Of a stretch of 64,000 nt of DNA, positions 26,199 to 36,372 are shown in pieces. A program made the translations under genes and the position numbers. The DNA is from DTU089 sp964421815. Its GTDB lineage: Bacteria; Bacillota; Clostridia; Oscillospirales; Acutalibacteraceae. Under the pieces are notes generated by a model. That model was given only the letters and a program-made list of their open reading frames with translations, searched no databases and was not told where the DNA came from. Where the stretch lies: positions 124,001-188,000 of the forward strand of contig CAYQYT010000001.1 in NCBI GenBank assembly GCA_964421815.1, read 5' to 3'. Within the stretch, counting starts at the first letter, position 1; every line of letters begins with the position of its first letter.

Positions 26199-27566
26199 AT
26201 GAAAATAACCGTTGATTATGATAAAAAGTACCAGGTTCTTCAAGGATTCGGTGCAAGCGGTGCCTGGTGGGCTCAACTTGTGGGGGGCTGGGAAAGTACC
26301 GAAGATGACGGCACTTTGAAAAAAGATAAAATTGCCGCCCTTTTATACAATAAGAATTCGGGTATAGGGCTTAAAACATACCGATACAATCTTGGCACCG
26401 ACTCCGCCTTTTCCGATAAAGGCATTTATTCCGACAAAGCAAGGCGGACGGAAAGTTTTGACAATTTAAAAGGCGGTTACGATTTCGGCAAGGATAAAAA
26501 CGCGGTCTATATGATGGAGCAATCCGTCAAAGAGGGAGCGGACGAGGTTATATTCTTTGTTAACTCACCCCTTGAAAAATACACCCGTAACGGACTTGCC
26601 CACCACAGTAAGTTGGATTATTTTAAAACAAATTTAAAAAAGGAATGTGAAAAGGATTTTTGTAAGTATTGTCTTGATGTTACGGAACATTTTGTAAAAC
26701 AAGGCATACCCGTAAAATACCTTTCCCCCATAAATGAGCCCCTTTGGAAATGGGACGGCTCCCAGGAGGGTTGCCATTACAGTCCCCGGGAGGCATATCG
26801 CGTTATGCTTTTGTTTGCAAGGGAAATGGCAAAACGTCCCGCCCTTTCCGAAGTTAAACTTTCCGGTGCGGAAAACGGCGATATTCGTTGGTTCAATAAA
26901 ATGTACACGAGAGTTATGCTTAAAAATGAGGAAATCCGCAATATGTGTGACGGAGTTGATTTCCACTCCTATTTCATTGTTCCCAAAGTTTTGGGACACG
27001 AAGTTCCTTTTATACGCAAAAGGATTCCCTATCTGAAACGCTTCAGAAAATGGATGGACAGAAATTACCCCGACGTGCCTTTGAAAATGAGCGAATGGAC
27101 TCATATGCAGGGCGGAAAGGATTCGTCCATGAACTCCGCTCTTGAAATGGCAAGGGTAATGTATGAAGATTTATCAATTCTCAATGTTACCGCCTGGCAA
27201 CATTGGATTGCCTGTTCCCATTATGATTACTGCGACGGACTCATTTACATTGACCCGAAAAACGAAACCTACGAACTTACAAAAAGATATTATGCAACGG
27301 GGAACTTTTCAAAATACATACCCGAAAATGCCGTGAGAATTGACTGCTTATGCGATGATGGGGATGTTTCAACTCTCGCTTTTTCAAAGGACGGTGAAAC
27401 CGTTGTTATTGTTATAAATCCCACCGAAAAGGAAAAAGATTTTTCTTTTGAAAAATCGGGTAAGGCGGTTGTGACGGATGAAAGCAAAAACCTTGAAGAA
27501 AGGGATTTTTCCGCGAACGAAACCGTGACAATAACTCCCAAAAGCGTTACCACAATAATTTGTTGA
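26199..27566 (+). CDS. Glycoside hydrolase family 30-type enzyme
   Basis: The 455-residue protein has the GH30 layout: QGFGASGAWWAQ at the start of the barrel, acid/base Glu180 in SPINEP, nucleophile Glu299 in KMSEWTH, and a C-terminal beta domain fused to the barrel. There is no signal peptide, so it probably acts on imported oligosaccharides. Beta-xylosidase, beta-glucosidase, beta-fucosidase or beta-1,6-galactanase activities all occur in the family. It sits 12 bases after pdp and 10 before a transporter gene, so a glycan module shares the nucleoside operon. Confidence 0.82.
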   Translation: MKITVDYDKKYQVLQGFGASGAWWAQLVGGWESTEDDGTLKKDKIAALLYNKNSGIGLKTYRYNLGTDSAFSDKGIYSDKARRTESFDNLKGGYDFGKDKNAVYMMEQSVKEGADEVIFFVNSPLEKYTRNGLAHHSKLDYFKTNLKKECEKDFCKYCLDVTEHFVKQGIPVKYLSPINEPLWKWDGSQEGCHYSPREAYRVMLLFAREMAKRPALSEVKLSGAENGDIRWFNKMYTRVMLKNEEIRNMCDGVDFHSYFIVPKVLGHEVPFIRKRIPYLKRFRKWMDRNYPDVPLKMSEWTHMQGGKDSSMNSALEMARVMYEDLSILNVTAWQHWIACSHYDYCDGLIYIDPKNETYELTKRYYATGNFSKYIPENAVRIDCLCDDGDVSTLAFSKDGETVVIVINPTEKEKDFSFEKSGKAVVTDESKNLEERDFSANETVTITPKSVTTIIC

Positions 27567-27576
27567 GGTTTAAAAA

Positions 27577-29826
27577 ATGAGTGTTCTTAATTCTGCAAAA
27601 AATTTTGTTGTAAATTTCAAAGCAAATTGGAAAACCGCACCCCAGGGCAGATATATGTCCTATAAAGAGATTGCATCCCTTTCCGGTGGCGGTGTGGGTG
27701 TGAGATTTATTACATATTGCATAGGGCAAATGATAATTTCCACCACAAACACCCTTATAGGTAATACCATAGGTATAGACCCGAAAGCCCTCTATGTAAT
27801 TTACATAATAAGCCTTATTTCTGCATTTCCCCTTACTGCAATAAGAGCGAAAATGATTGACAACACCCGCAGTATGAAGGGTAAATACCGCCCGTATCTC
27901 ATAACAATGGGTATTCCCACGGCTATTTTGGGAGCATTATTCCCCTGGATGCCTTATGAGAATATGAGCCTTCTTGTAAAATGTATTACGGTGCTTCTCT
28001 TTAACATAGGTTTTCAGTTTTTCTATAATTTCTATCTTGATGCCTATGAGAGTTTAATAAATGTTTTGTCACCCAACAGTATTGAAAGAAGTGATGTTCT
28101 TTCAATCAGGTGTATTGTGGAGAATCTTTCTCCGTCAATAGTAAGTATTCTGTTCCCCATACTCGCAAAACTTATAACGGGTGAGGACACCCTTTTCGAT
28201 TTAAAAATTTATCGGATTCTTTTCCCGCCCCTTATTTTTATAGGCTTTTTAATTTCCCTGATTGTATATAAAAACACATCGGAAAAAATAATTCAGGCAA
28301 AATCCCACTTTATACAGGTTAAATTTATTGACGCTTTCAAAGCCATTGCAAAGAATAAATATTTCTGGATTATTTCCCTTGCGGGCTGGCTGGGATTTCT
28401 TGAGGGTTCTTTCGCCAACATTATGCAATGGATGTACAACTATCAGGGTGCCTGTTCTGCGGGACAGTATGCGATTATAACAGCCATAGCGGGTAACGCA
28501 TCTTTCTGGCCCAATATTATTGCTCCGTTTTTTATAAGAAAATACGGTAAAAAACGTATTCTTCTGTTCACAAATATTATGAACATCGGCTTCATTGCGA
28601 TTATGCTCCCCGTTGTAAGAATGACGGGCAATCCGGGAGTTATTTGGATTCTTTTAGTTTGCACTTTCGTAAACCAACTTATTTCTTCATTGGGACATCT
28701 TCTGACTCCGAGTATAAATGCGGACATAAGGGATTATCAGCAGTATATTTCCGGGGAAAGAATAGATGGTATGTTTGCCGCCGTGGGTCTTATCGGCAAT
28801 GTTATAACCATGCTGACGGGACTTGTGCTTCCCGTGATTTACGAAAAAGCGGGACTTAATAAAGCTGTGGCACTCTCCCTGGGTTACGACGGCTCCAATG
28901 TATATGATGTGCTTTATAATCATGACTATTTTGTAAGCATTTCCTCGGTGCTTGTTATTGCCTCCGTTGTGGGGGCGGTAATGAATGTTATTCCCTATTT
29001 CTTCTTCGATTTTACGGAAATAAAACAAAAATCGGTTGTTAGAGTTCTCAAAATCAGAGCATTGTTCGAGGACAGGGCAAACGGTGTGAATACGGATGTA
29101 ATATCCCGAGAGGTTGATAATATTCTTAAAATCACCAACGAGAATTCCGTGAAAACACCCTTTAATCTGAAAGAGGAAAAAGCAAATCTTAAAAAAGCAA
29201 AATCCCGACTTTCAAGCGATGAATATAAAAAAGAAAAACTGCTTTTAAAGGAAAAGAAAGCAATAAACGAGGAAATTGAAATTGCTCGGTTTGTTAAAAA
29301 TGAACTTGAGAAATATAATACCCAAGCAGGTGCGGAAGAATACAGAAATGCACTAAAAATCAGGGATGCGGGATTGGACGGCTTTTTGGCTTTGCCCCTT
29401 ATGAACAAACAGGAGATTAAGGCAATGCCGTGTTCAACGGAACAGGAGAAGTTAATAAGAACCTATTACCTGCATTTGCTTTCGGATTTGAAAGTGGCAA
29501 AAAAGACGGCGGACAAATATTATCCCGACGGCATAATTCCCTTTAAAGAGACCTCTCTGTATGAACTTTTTGACCTGGAGGACAGGGCGGAAGAAAAACT
29601 TTTAGCCCACGCAAAACTTTTGAAAGAAGCAAAGGAAAGAAAGGAAAATACGGAGCAACTCAACAGGGAATATAGTCAATTAAAGGCGGAGAAAGCAAAA
29701 ATAAAAGAGGCTATCAAAAAAGCCGCAACGGAGAATTCAAGATATCACAGAGCTGCAAAGCCCTATCTTGATGCATTGAGAACAATTGCACAGAAAGAGG
29801 ATTATGAGACTATAATCAATGTATAA
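27577..29826 (+). CDS. GPH/MFS transporter with long coiled-coil cytoplasmic tail
   Basis: Residues 1 to about 485 form a GPH-like membrane domain with about twelve helices and a KGKYRPYLITMG loop. The remaining 260 residues, from about 490, are highly charged and helical, with Lys/Glu-rich stretches (KANLKKAKSRLSS, LKAEKAKIKEA) that predict coiled coil. Ordinary GPH symporters are about 450-500 residues, so the tail is an extension. Some family members, such as LacS, carry a C-terminal regulatory EIIA domain; this tail does not resemble EIIA. It follows the GH30 gene by 10 bases and precedes the operon terminator. Confidence 0.82.
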   Translation: MSVLNSAKNFVVNFKANWKTAPQGRYMSYKEIASLSGGGVGVRFITYCIGQMIISTTNTLIGNTIGIDPKALYVIYIISLISAFPLTAIRAKMIDNTRSMKGKYRPYLITMGIPTAILGALFPWMPYENMSLLVKCITVLLFNIGFQFFYNFYLDAYESLINVLSPNSIERSDVLSIRCIVENLSPSIVSILFPILAKLITGEDTLFDLKIYRILFPPLIFIGFLISLIVYKNTSEKIIQAKSHFIQVKFIDAFKAIAKNKYFWIISLAGWLGFLEGSFANIMQWMYNYQGACSAGQYAIITAIAGNASFWPNIIAPFFIRKYGKKRILLFTNIMNIGFIAIMLPVVRMTGNPGVIWILLVCTFVNQLISSLGHLLTPSINADIRDYQQYISGERIDGMFAAVGLIGNVITMLTGLVLPVIYEKAGLNKAVALSLGYDGSNVYDVLYNHDYFVSISSVLVIASVVGAVMNVIPYFFFDFTEIKQKSVVRVLKIRALFEDRANGVNTDVISREVDNILKITNENSVKTPFNLKEEKANLKKAKSRLSSDEYKKEKLLLKEKKAINEEIEIARFVKNELEKYNTQAGAEEYRNALKIRDAGLDGFLALPLMNKQEIKAMPCSTEQEKLIRTYYLHLLSDLKVAKKTADKYYPDGIIPFKETSLYELFDLEDRAEEKLLAHAKLLKEAKERKENTEQLNREYSQLKAEKAKIKEAIKKAATENSRYHRAAKPYLDALRTIAQKEDYETIINV

Positions 29827-29828
29827 AA

Positions 29829-29866
29829 ATAATGACTGCAAAACCTCCGTTTTGCAGTCATTATCT
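29829..29866. terminator. Bidirectional terminator between converging operons
   Basis: A perfect 15-bp stem (29829-29843 with 29850-29864) with a CCTCCG loop stands between the plus-strand transporter and the minus-strand GH3 gene. The T run is better on the minus side. Confidence 0.85.
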
Positions 29867-29879
29867 CTATTTTAATAAA

Positions 29880-32315
29880 TCAGATTTTCATAAGATTCGG
29901 AATTCCTTTGATAACCTTGGGAATTGCTTTGACAATCATAACAAACAGTCCGCTGCCAAGGGGTTTCTTGTCATTGAGTATATCAAGAAGTTCCTGTGCC
30001 ATCTGGGGATTGAACACACCGAAACTCATGGAAACAAAGTTCTTAACGGGAGTCTGGAGTGCAATGGAACAAGCCATACCCTCGTTTCCTACGAATTTGC
30101 GGAGAAGTTTAACAATCTTTTTACCGTTTTTACCTGCCTCGGAATCTTCAAGGGTGTTGGCAAGGGTAAGGTTGGGGTAAGCTTTAATTTCGCAGGGAGG
30201 AAGTTCTCTGCCGAGAACTGCTACAAATTCCTCATCCTTGATATCTGCAATATCTGCGGTGTAGTATTTAGGAGCAGTTGCTCTGTAATCGGGGATTGTT
30301 GCTTCCACGGTGGATTCAACATTTACTTCCGCAGTCAACTTAATATCACGGCTTGATGCACCGATTTTAACGGTGAATTTACCGCTTTCAACATGCCAGT
30401 CGTGAATATTGACATTGTAGTAAGCGAATGCACGTTTTCCAAGATCAATTGAAATTTCTTTTTCTTCCCCTGATTTAAGGAAAACTTTTTTGAATCCGCG
30501 AAGTTCCTGTTCGGGTCTGTAAATAGTGCTCTCGTTATCGGTAACATAAACCTGTGCAATTTCCGCACCGTCAACATTACCTGTGTTCTTAATCTTGAAT
30601 GATACCGTAAGAGTGTCCGTGTCCTTTATACTGTCGGCAGAAACATTAAGGTCGCTGTATTCAAAGTTTGTGTAAGAAAGTCCGTAACCGAAGGGGAAGC
30701 GTACATTTTTGTGTGCGGTATCGTAATATCTGTAACCTACGAATACGCTTTCTCTGTATTCAACTGTTGCAGTGTGACCGGGGTAATAGTTGTATGAGGG
30801 GTTGTCGGAGAGGGAAAGGGGATAGGTTTCCGCAAGTTTACCGCTGGGGTTAACATCACCAAAGAGAATGTCCGCCGCGGCACTTCCGGAGGCTTCACCC
30901 CCAAGGTAGCAGTTAAGAATACCTTTAACTTTGTCCGCCCAGGGCATTTCAACAACTGCGCCGCCGGAAAGGGCGATAATAACATTTTCGTTTACTGCGC
31001 TGACAGCCTCAACAAGTTTGTTGTGAAGGGGGGGAATACCGATATGGGTACGGTCAAAGCCCTCGGACTCGAATTCTTCCGTAAGACCGATAAAGAGAAC
31101 TGCCGCATCCTTGCCCTTTGCGGCTTCAACGGCTTCCTGAATAAACTGCTCGTCGGAGATTTTATTTTTCTTTGCGGTTGAATAACCGGGAGCATAAGTA
31201 ACATTTACACCCTTTGCGATGATTTCGTCATAAGCACAGTCAATTATTGATGCGTTGACTATTGACGAACCCGCGCCTTGATAACGGGGTTTTTTTGCCA
31301 TTTCACCGATTACGGCGATATTGGCGGACTTTTTAAGAGGAAGAACATTTTCTTCATTTTTGAGAAGTACCATACATTGACCGGCAATTTCACGGGCTTT
31401 TTTGTGGTGTGCTTCCTTGTCGTATGTGTAGTCGCCCAAAACTTCTTTTGAACGCATAATAACCGTGAGAATATTGTCAACCATTTTGTCAAGGAATTCC
31501 TCGGGAATTCTGCCGTCTTTAACGGCTTCCACGATTTTTTTGTTGCCCTCGCCGTTTGATGTGGGCATTTCAAGTTCCTGTCCTGCAAGAAGACCTGCAA
31601 CCCGGTCATTTTCTGCGCCCCAGTCCGTAACAATCATACCCTTGTAGCCCCATTCGTCACGGAGAACATCCGTAAGGAGCCACTTGTTTTCTGCACAGTA
31701 TGTACCGTTAAGGCGGTTGTATGCACACATAATTGTCCAGGGTTGAGCCTGTTTAACAGTCTTTTCAAAGGATGTGAGATATATCTCTCTCAAAGCACGC
31801 TCGTCAACAACGCTGTCGCAGGTCATACGGCGGGTTTCCTGGCTGTTTGCGGCATAGTGCTTGAGGGATGTGCCGATGCCCTTCGACTGAACACCGTTTA
31901 CAAAAGCGGCGGAGATTTCACCTGCAAGATAGGGGTCTTCTGAGAAATACTCAAAGTTTCTTCCGCAAAGGGGGGAACGTTTTATGTTTGTGCCGGGGCC
32001 CAAAAGAACGCTGACTTTTTCTTTAAGACATTCTTCACCTAAAAGAACACCCATTTCATAAATCAAATCCGGATCCCAGGAGCAAGCGGTGGTAACTGCC
32101 GTGGGAAAGCAAATTGCAGGAACACCTTTAAGGCTTGTTGCCTGTTCTTTGTCCATTTTTTCCGCACGTTTTCTGATACCGTGGGGGCCGTCGGTCCACA
32201 TTACAACGGGGATACCCAATTTTTCGTTACCGACTGTGTGCCAGTAGTCAAGACCGGAACAGAAACTTGCTTTTTCTTCAAGGGTCATTTGCTTAATAAG
32301 ATCTGCGTGGTTCAT
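29880..32315 (-). CDS. Glycoside hydrolase family 3 (beta-glucosidase/xylosidase type)
   Basis: The 811-residue protein has the GH3 barrel with KHYAANSQE and the nucleophile Asp231 in IVTDWGA, a second domain starting with VLLKNE, and a fibronectin type III-like domain (about 560-640). About 130 more C-terminal residues end in a hydrophobic, positively charged stretch. It has no signal peptide. ACGGAGG precedes the ATG. The gene has its own promoter and diverges from the GH106-like gene; both may serve the same glycan. Confidence 0.92.
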   Translation of the reverse strand: MNHADLIKQMTLEEKASFCSGLDYWHTVGNEKLGIPVVMWTDGPHGIRKRAEKMDKEQATSLKGVPAICFPTAVTTACSWDPDLIYEMGVLLGEECLKEKVSVLLGPGTNIKRSPLCGRNFEYFSEDPYLAGEISAAFVNGVQSKGIGTSLKHYAANSQETRRMTCDSVVDERALREIYLTSFEKTVKQAQPWTIMCAYNRLNGTYCAENKWLLTDVLRDEWGYKGMIVTDWGAENDRVAGLLAGQELEMPTSNGEGNKKIVEAVKDGRIPEEFLDKMVDNILTVIMRSKEVLGDYTYDKEAHHKKAREIAGQCMVLLKNEENVLPLKKSANIAVIGEMAKKPRYQGAGSSIVNASIIDCAYDEIIAKGVNVTYAPGYSTAKKNKISDEQFIQEAVEAAKGKDAAVLFIGLTEEFESEGFDRTHIGIPPLHNKLVEAVSAVNENVIIALSGGAVVEMPWADKVKGILNCYLGGEASGSAAADILFGDVNPSGKLAETYPLSLSDNPSYNYYPGHTATVEYRESVFVGYRYYDTAHKNVRFPFGYGLSYTNFEYSDLNVSADSIKDTDTLTVSFKIKNTGNVDGAEIAQVYVTDNESTIYRPEQELRGFKKVFLKSGEEKEISIDLGKRAFAYYNVNIHDWHVESGKFTVKIGASSRDIKLTAEVNVESTVEATIPDYRATAPKYYTADIADIKDEEFVAVLGRELPPCEIKAYPNLTLANTLEDSEAGKNGKKIVKLLRKFVGNEGMACSIALQTPVKNFVSMSFGVFNPQMAQELLDILNDKKPLGSGLFVMIVKAIPKVIKGIPNLMKI

Positions 32316-32356
32316 ATTCTACCTCCGTAAATATAATATCAAAATTATTCAATATA

Positions 32357-32385
32357 ATGATAACATACAACAATTTCCATTGCAA
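32357..32385 (-). promoter_or_regulatory. Promoter of the GH3 gene
   Basis: On the minus strand TTGCAA and TATCAT are 17 bases apart, about 42 bases upstream of the ATG. Confidence 0.55.
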
Positions 32386-32437
32386 GTAAAAAGATGTTGG
32401 CATTTTTAATATTAAATCGACCTTTCCTTTGTTTATA

Positions 32438-32466
32438 TTGCTTTCGTAAAAAGTATGTGTTAGAAT
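32438..32466 (+). promoter_or_regulatory. Promoter of the GH106-like gene
   Basis: TTGCTT and TAGAAT are separated by exactly 17 bases and end 33 bases before the start codon, which supports the start at 32499. Confidence 0.6.
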
Positions 32467-32498
32467 GTTTCCATACTTTGAATTCGGGAGGAAATCCT

Positions 32499-35400
32499 AT
32501 GCTTTACAAAAAGAATTCGGCTCAGACTCTGACGGATGAACTTTTTAAGAATCCTACTTCGGAATACAGGGGAACACCTTTCTGGGCTTGGAATAATATG
32601 CTCACGGCGGAGGAACTCTGCCGTCAGATAGACGTATTTAAGGAAATGGGTCTGGGCGGTTTCCACATGCACGTGAGAACGGGACTCAAAAACAAATATT
32701 TAAGCGACGAATATATGGAACTTGTAAAGGCTTGTGTTGAAAAAGCCAAGAATGAAGAAATGCTCGCCTGGCTCTATGACGAGGACCGTTGGCCCTCGGG
32801 TGCGGCAGGGGGACTTGTAACAAGTGATGAAAGATATAGGGCAAGAAATTTGCTTTGGACAACCCGGAAACAGGGCGAGGTATATTCCTCCGACGACCAA
32901 TCTCGTTCCGATGGTGGCAGATCGGGCAATGAAAAACTTCTTGCCTGCTATGATGTTGTGCTTGATTCAGACGGATATCTACAGTCCTATAAAAGAATCG
33001 AAGAAAATGAGGAAGCACAGGGCACAAAGTGGTATGCATTTTTGAGTGTTTACGGTCCGAACAGTTGGCACAACGACCAATCCTATGCAGATACTCTCAA
33101 CCCCGAAGCAATAAAACGCTTTGTAGAGGTCACTCACGAAAGGTATAAGGAAAGCGTTGGGGATGAGTTTGATAAAACGGTTCCCGCCATATTCACGGAT
33201 GAACCCCAGTTTACAAGAAAGAAAACTTTTGAGAATTCTTTTGATACCAAGGATGTTTCAATGCCTTGGACCGATAAGGTACCTGAACTTTACAAAGAGT
33301 ATTACGGTGCCGATATTCTTGATACACTTCCCGAAATTTTCTGGGATTTGAAAGATAGCGCCCCCTCTTTGCACCGATACAGATATCACGATTTTATTGC
33401 GGAACTTTTTGCAAAATCCTTTGCGGATATTGTGGGTTCCTGGTGTGAAGAAAACGGCATTGCCCTTACGGGTCACATGATGGAAGAACCCTCATTGACA
33501 AGTCAGACCGCCGCTTTGGGCGAGGCGATGCGCTCTTACAGAAGTTTCAGACTTCCCGGAATTGATATGCTCTGTAACGGACACGAATTTACAACTGCAA
33601 AACAGGCGCAGTCCGCCGCCCATCAGTACGGCTATGAGGGAGTCCTCTCAGAACTTTACGGTGTAACGGGTTGGGATTGCGATTTCAGAACCTACAAGCA
33701 TCAGGGCGACTGGCAGGCGGCTCTGGGTATAACCGTACGTGTTCCCCACCTTTCCTGGTACGCTATGGCGGGTGAGGCGAAACGGGATTACCCCGCGTCA
33801 ATTTCATATCAATCCCCTTGGTATAAGGAGTACGGAGCAATTGAAGATCACTTTGCACGGCTTAATACCGCGCTCACAAGGGGCAAGCCCGTTATAAAAG
33901 TGGGAGTTATTCACCCTGTTGAAAGTTTCTGGCTCCATTGGGGTCCCAATGACAAATCGGGTATTTTCCGCGAGGGTTGCGACGAAAACTTCCTTAACCT
34001 TACAAAATGGTTGTTGGAGGGGGGGATAGATTTCAATTTCATCAGCGAATCCCTGTTGCCCTCCCTTTGTGAAAAGGGTGATGCACCTTTTAAGGTGGGG
34101 GAGATGGAATATGATACTGTTATTGTTCCCGCCTGCGAAACCCTGCGTTCAACTACATTGGAGCGTCTTGAAAACTTCCGCAAAAAAGGGGGTAGGCTTA
34201 TATTCTTAGGCGCACCCCCCGAACTCTGTGACGCGGTTGCTTCCCAAAGGGGCAAAAATCTTTATGAAATATGCGAGAAGGCGGACTATACCCGTTCCGC
34301 AGTATTAACGGCAATGGAAAAAGACAGGGTTATTACCATGCGCCGGGGGGACGGAAAACTTACCGACAATTTGATTTATCAACTCCGCAAGGATGGGGAT
34401 TGCAAATGGCTTTTTGTGTGCCGTGATAAAGAACCCTACAACAAAGACCTTGATTATGGAGAGAATGTAAAAATCACCGTGAACGGTGAATACGGAGTTC
34501 TTGTTTATGATACTCAAAGCGGGGATGTTTATCCCGGGGAATATTCGGTACAAAAAGGAAAAACCGTAATCAGCGAGCGTATATACGGTTACGATTCACG
34601 ACTTTATAAACTTGTGGATGTAAATTCAGTTCAACCCGCGTCGGCAAAAACAACTCCGCAAAGAAGCGAAATTGCCGTAAATTCTTTGACTGATTACGAA
34701 CTTTCGGAAGAAAATATTCTTGTTCTCGATATGGCGGAATATAAAATTCAAGGTGAGAAAGAGTTTTCACCCAGGGAAGAAATTTTGAGACTTGATAATA
34801 TCTGCCGTAAAAAATTGGGTTTGCGTGAAAGGGGCGGAGCGGTTGTTCAACCCTGGGTTTACGGAGAAGAACCCGATGTGAGCAAAGTGACCCTCAGATA
34901 TACATTCCAAAGCGAAATTGAATACAACGGCGCATTGCTGGCTCTTGAAGATGCGCAAAAGGCGGAAATCCTGTTCAACGGAGAAAAAGTTTCTTCCCAT
35001 ACCGTAGGTAATTATGTTGATGTTTCAATTTTTAAGGTTAAATTACCGCAGATCAAAAAGGGAGAAAATGTTCTTGAAATTACATATCCTTTCGGTCCCT
35101 CTGCAAATCTTGAAACGGTATTTATTATCGGTTATTTCGGTGTAAAACTTGTGGGATCGAAGGCAACCCTTGTACCCTTGCCCGAAAAAATCGGCTTCGG
35201 AGATATTCTTTCCCAGGGATTACCCTTTTACAGCGGTGCGATAACCTATAAAATCCCCGTTCAAGTTGAAAATAACGGTATTGAAGTTGAGGTTTCCGAC
35301 TATCGGGGAGCCCTTGTCAGCATCAGTGTTGACGGCGAGAAAAAGGGCAGAATAATTTATCCCCCGTACAAACTTGAAATAAACGATCTTTCAGAGGGTC

Positions 35401-35582
35401 TCCACGAAATCGGAGTTAAACTTTATATACACAGGTATAATTCCTTCGGTGCGCTCCACCTTGTAAATGAAAAAGAGTCCTGGCACGGTCCGGGCGCCTG
35501 GAGAAGTACGGGCATAAACTGGAGTTATGAATATGTGCTCAGGAAAAACGGCATATTAAAGGCTCCCATAATGAAAATTTAA
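32499..35582 (+). CDS. GH106-like glycoside hydrolase (alpha-L-rhamnosidase superfamily)
   Basis: The 1027-residue protein opens with the superfamily hallmarks GTPFWAWNN (about 25-33), GGFHMHVRTGL (53-63) and WLYDEDRWPSGAAGG (91-105). A barrel follows, then a glutamine-amidotransferase-like segment and C-terminal beta-sandwich domains containing a GH2-like sugar-binding module. Characterised GH106 enzymes release alpha-L-rhamnose from pectic or plant glycosides, but many relatives are uncharacterised. It has no signal peptide. The ATG at 32499 follows GGGAGG; the 35 upstream codons in frame overlap the promoter and are excluded. Confidence 0.8.
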   Translation: MLYKKNSAQTLTDELFKNPTSEYRGTPFWAWNNMLTAEELCRQIDVFKEMGLGGFHMHVRTGLKNKYLSDEYMELVKACVEKAKNEEMLAWLYDEDRWPSGAAGGLVTSDERYRARNLLWTTRKQGEVYSSDDQSRSDGGRSGNEKLLACYDVVLDSDGYLQSYKRIEENEEAQGTKWYAFLSVYGPNSWHNDQSYADTLNPEAIKRFVEVTHERYKESVGDEFDKTVPAIFTDEPQFTRKKTFENSFDTKDVSMPWTDKVPELYKEYYGADILDTLPEIFWDLKDSAPSLHRYRYHDFIAELFAKSFADIVGSWCEENGIALTGHMMEEPSLTSQTAALGEAMRSYRSFRLPGIDMLCNGHEFTTAKQAQSAAHQYGYEGVLSELYGVTGWDCDFRTYKHQGDWQAALGITVRVPHLSWYAMAGEAKRDYPASISYQSPWYKEYGAIEDHFARLNTALTRGKPVIKVGVIHPVESFWLHWGPNDKSGIFREGCDENFLNLTKWLLEGGIDFNFISESLLPSLCEKGDAPFKVGEMEYDTVIVPACETLRSTTLERLENFRKKGGRLIFLGAPPELCDAVASQRGKNLYEICEKADYTRSAVLTAMEKDRVITMRRGDGKLTDNLIYQLRKDGDCKWLFVCRDKEPYNKDLDYGENVKITVNGEYGVLVYDTQSGDVYPGEYSVQKGKTVISERIYGYDSRLYKLVDVNSVQPASAKTTPQRSEIAVNSLTDYELSEENILVLDMAEYKIQGEKEFSPREEILRLDNICRKKLGLRERGGAVVQPWVYGEEPDVSKVTLRYTFQSEIEYNGALLALEDAQKAEILFNGEKVSSHTVGNYVDVSIFKVKLPQIKKGENVLEITYPFGPSANLETVFIIGYFGVKLVGSKATLVPLPEKIGFGDILSQGLPFYSGAITYKIPVQVENNGIEVEVSDYRGALVSISVDGEKKGRIIYPPYKLEINDLSEGLHEIGVKLYIHRYNSFGALHLVNEKESWHGPGAWRSTGINWSYEYVLRKNGILKAPIMKI

Positions 35583-35586
35583 CAAA

Positions 35587-35630
35587 AATATTACTCCTGC
35601 AATTCGTCACAGATTGCAGGAGTAATATTT
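35587..35630. terminator. Bidirectional intrinsic terminator
   Basis: A 17-bp perfect stem (35587-35603 with 35613-35629) with a 9-base loop lies between the GH106-like gene and the converging zinc-ribbon gene. Confidence 0.88.
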
Positions 35631-35642
35631 ATGTATAAAAAC

Positions 35643-36344
35643 TTAAACAAATAATTTTTTGGTAAGCCAGGCACGGACTTTTTTGCTTTTGTTGGCATAG
35701 AGCCAAAAGAACACAAGTGCAAGACAGCAAGTGCCTATAATGAGAGTTATTACACTGGCAGTCATAAGGTTATTTAAGAACAGGCAAAGACTTGCAACAA
35801 AAAGGCAAATTACCAAATCAATAAAAATATGGAGTACCTTTGAAGTCCAATGGTGCTTTCGCTGTCTGTACCAATAAATAAAGCAGAGAACACAAGCGGA
35901 AATTATGGCTATTATGGGAACCGCAAGATAAAAATACCATTTAGCCGCCGCGGAATCATTGAAATAGAATACCAATGTATAAAGTGCTACTGCAAGGGTA
36001 TCAAAGCCCCACATTAAATAAGGACGGATTTTTTTTGTAAGGAACGGGAATACAAATAAAATCCAGCATAACAAGGAACTTGCGGAAACATATATAAACC
36101 AAAGTTTTCCCGGGAGGAAGAACAGATTTATAAACATACAGACTATGTTGGGAATTAAGAAAATAAATGAAATTACAATGGCAATAAACCGCTGTTTGAT
36201 ACCCGAGGGTATATCGGGTGTGTGGGAAAAGGGATGGGATTTCTCCCCGATTTGTAAATTCGGATTATATACGGGTGTGTCGCAAAGGGCGCATTTATGG
36301 GCGCTTTTGTCAAGTTCCACACCGCAGTTAACGCAATATGACAT
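35643..36344 (-). CDS. Zinc-ribbon membrane protein (DUF6320-like)
   Basis: The 233-residue protein starts with a zinc ribbon (CVNCGVELD and CALCDTPVYNP), followed by about seven hydrophobic segments filling residues 50-225. I chose ATG 36344, eight bases after AAAGGA; the ATG at 36353 abuts it. Similar proteins beside alcohol acetyltransferase-like genes are familiar from other Clostridia (from memory), and here the frameshifted acyltransferase lies immediately upstream. The function is unknown; the pairing suggests membrane-associated acyl modification or export. Confidence 0.7.
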   Translation of the reverse strand: MSYCVNCGVELDKSAHKCALCDTPVYNPNLQIGEKSHPFSHTPDIPSGIKQRFIAIVISFIFLIPNIVCMFINLFFLPGKLWFIYVSASSLLCWILFVFPFLTKKIRPYLMWGFDTLAVALYTLVFYFNDSAAAKWYFYLAVPIIAIISACVLCFIYWYRQRKHHWTSKVLHIFIDLVICLFVASLCLFLNNLMTASVITLIIGTCCLALVFFWLYANKSKKVRAWLTKKLFV

Positions 36345-36372
36345 ATTAAACATCCTTTAAAACTCAAAAAAG

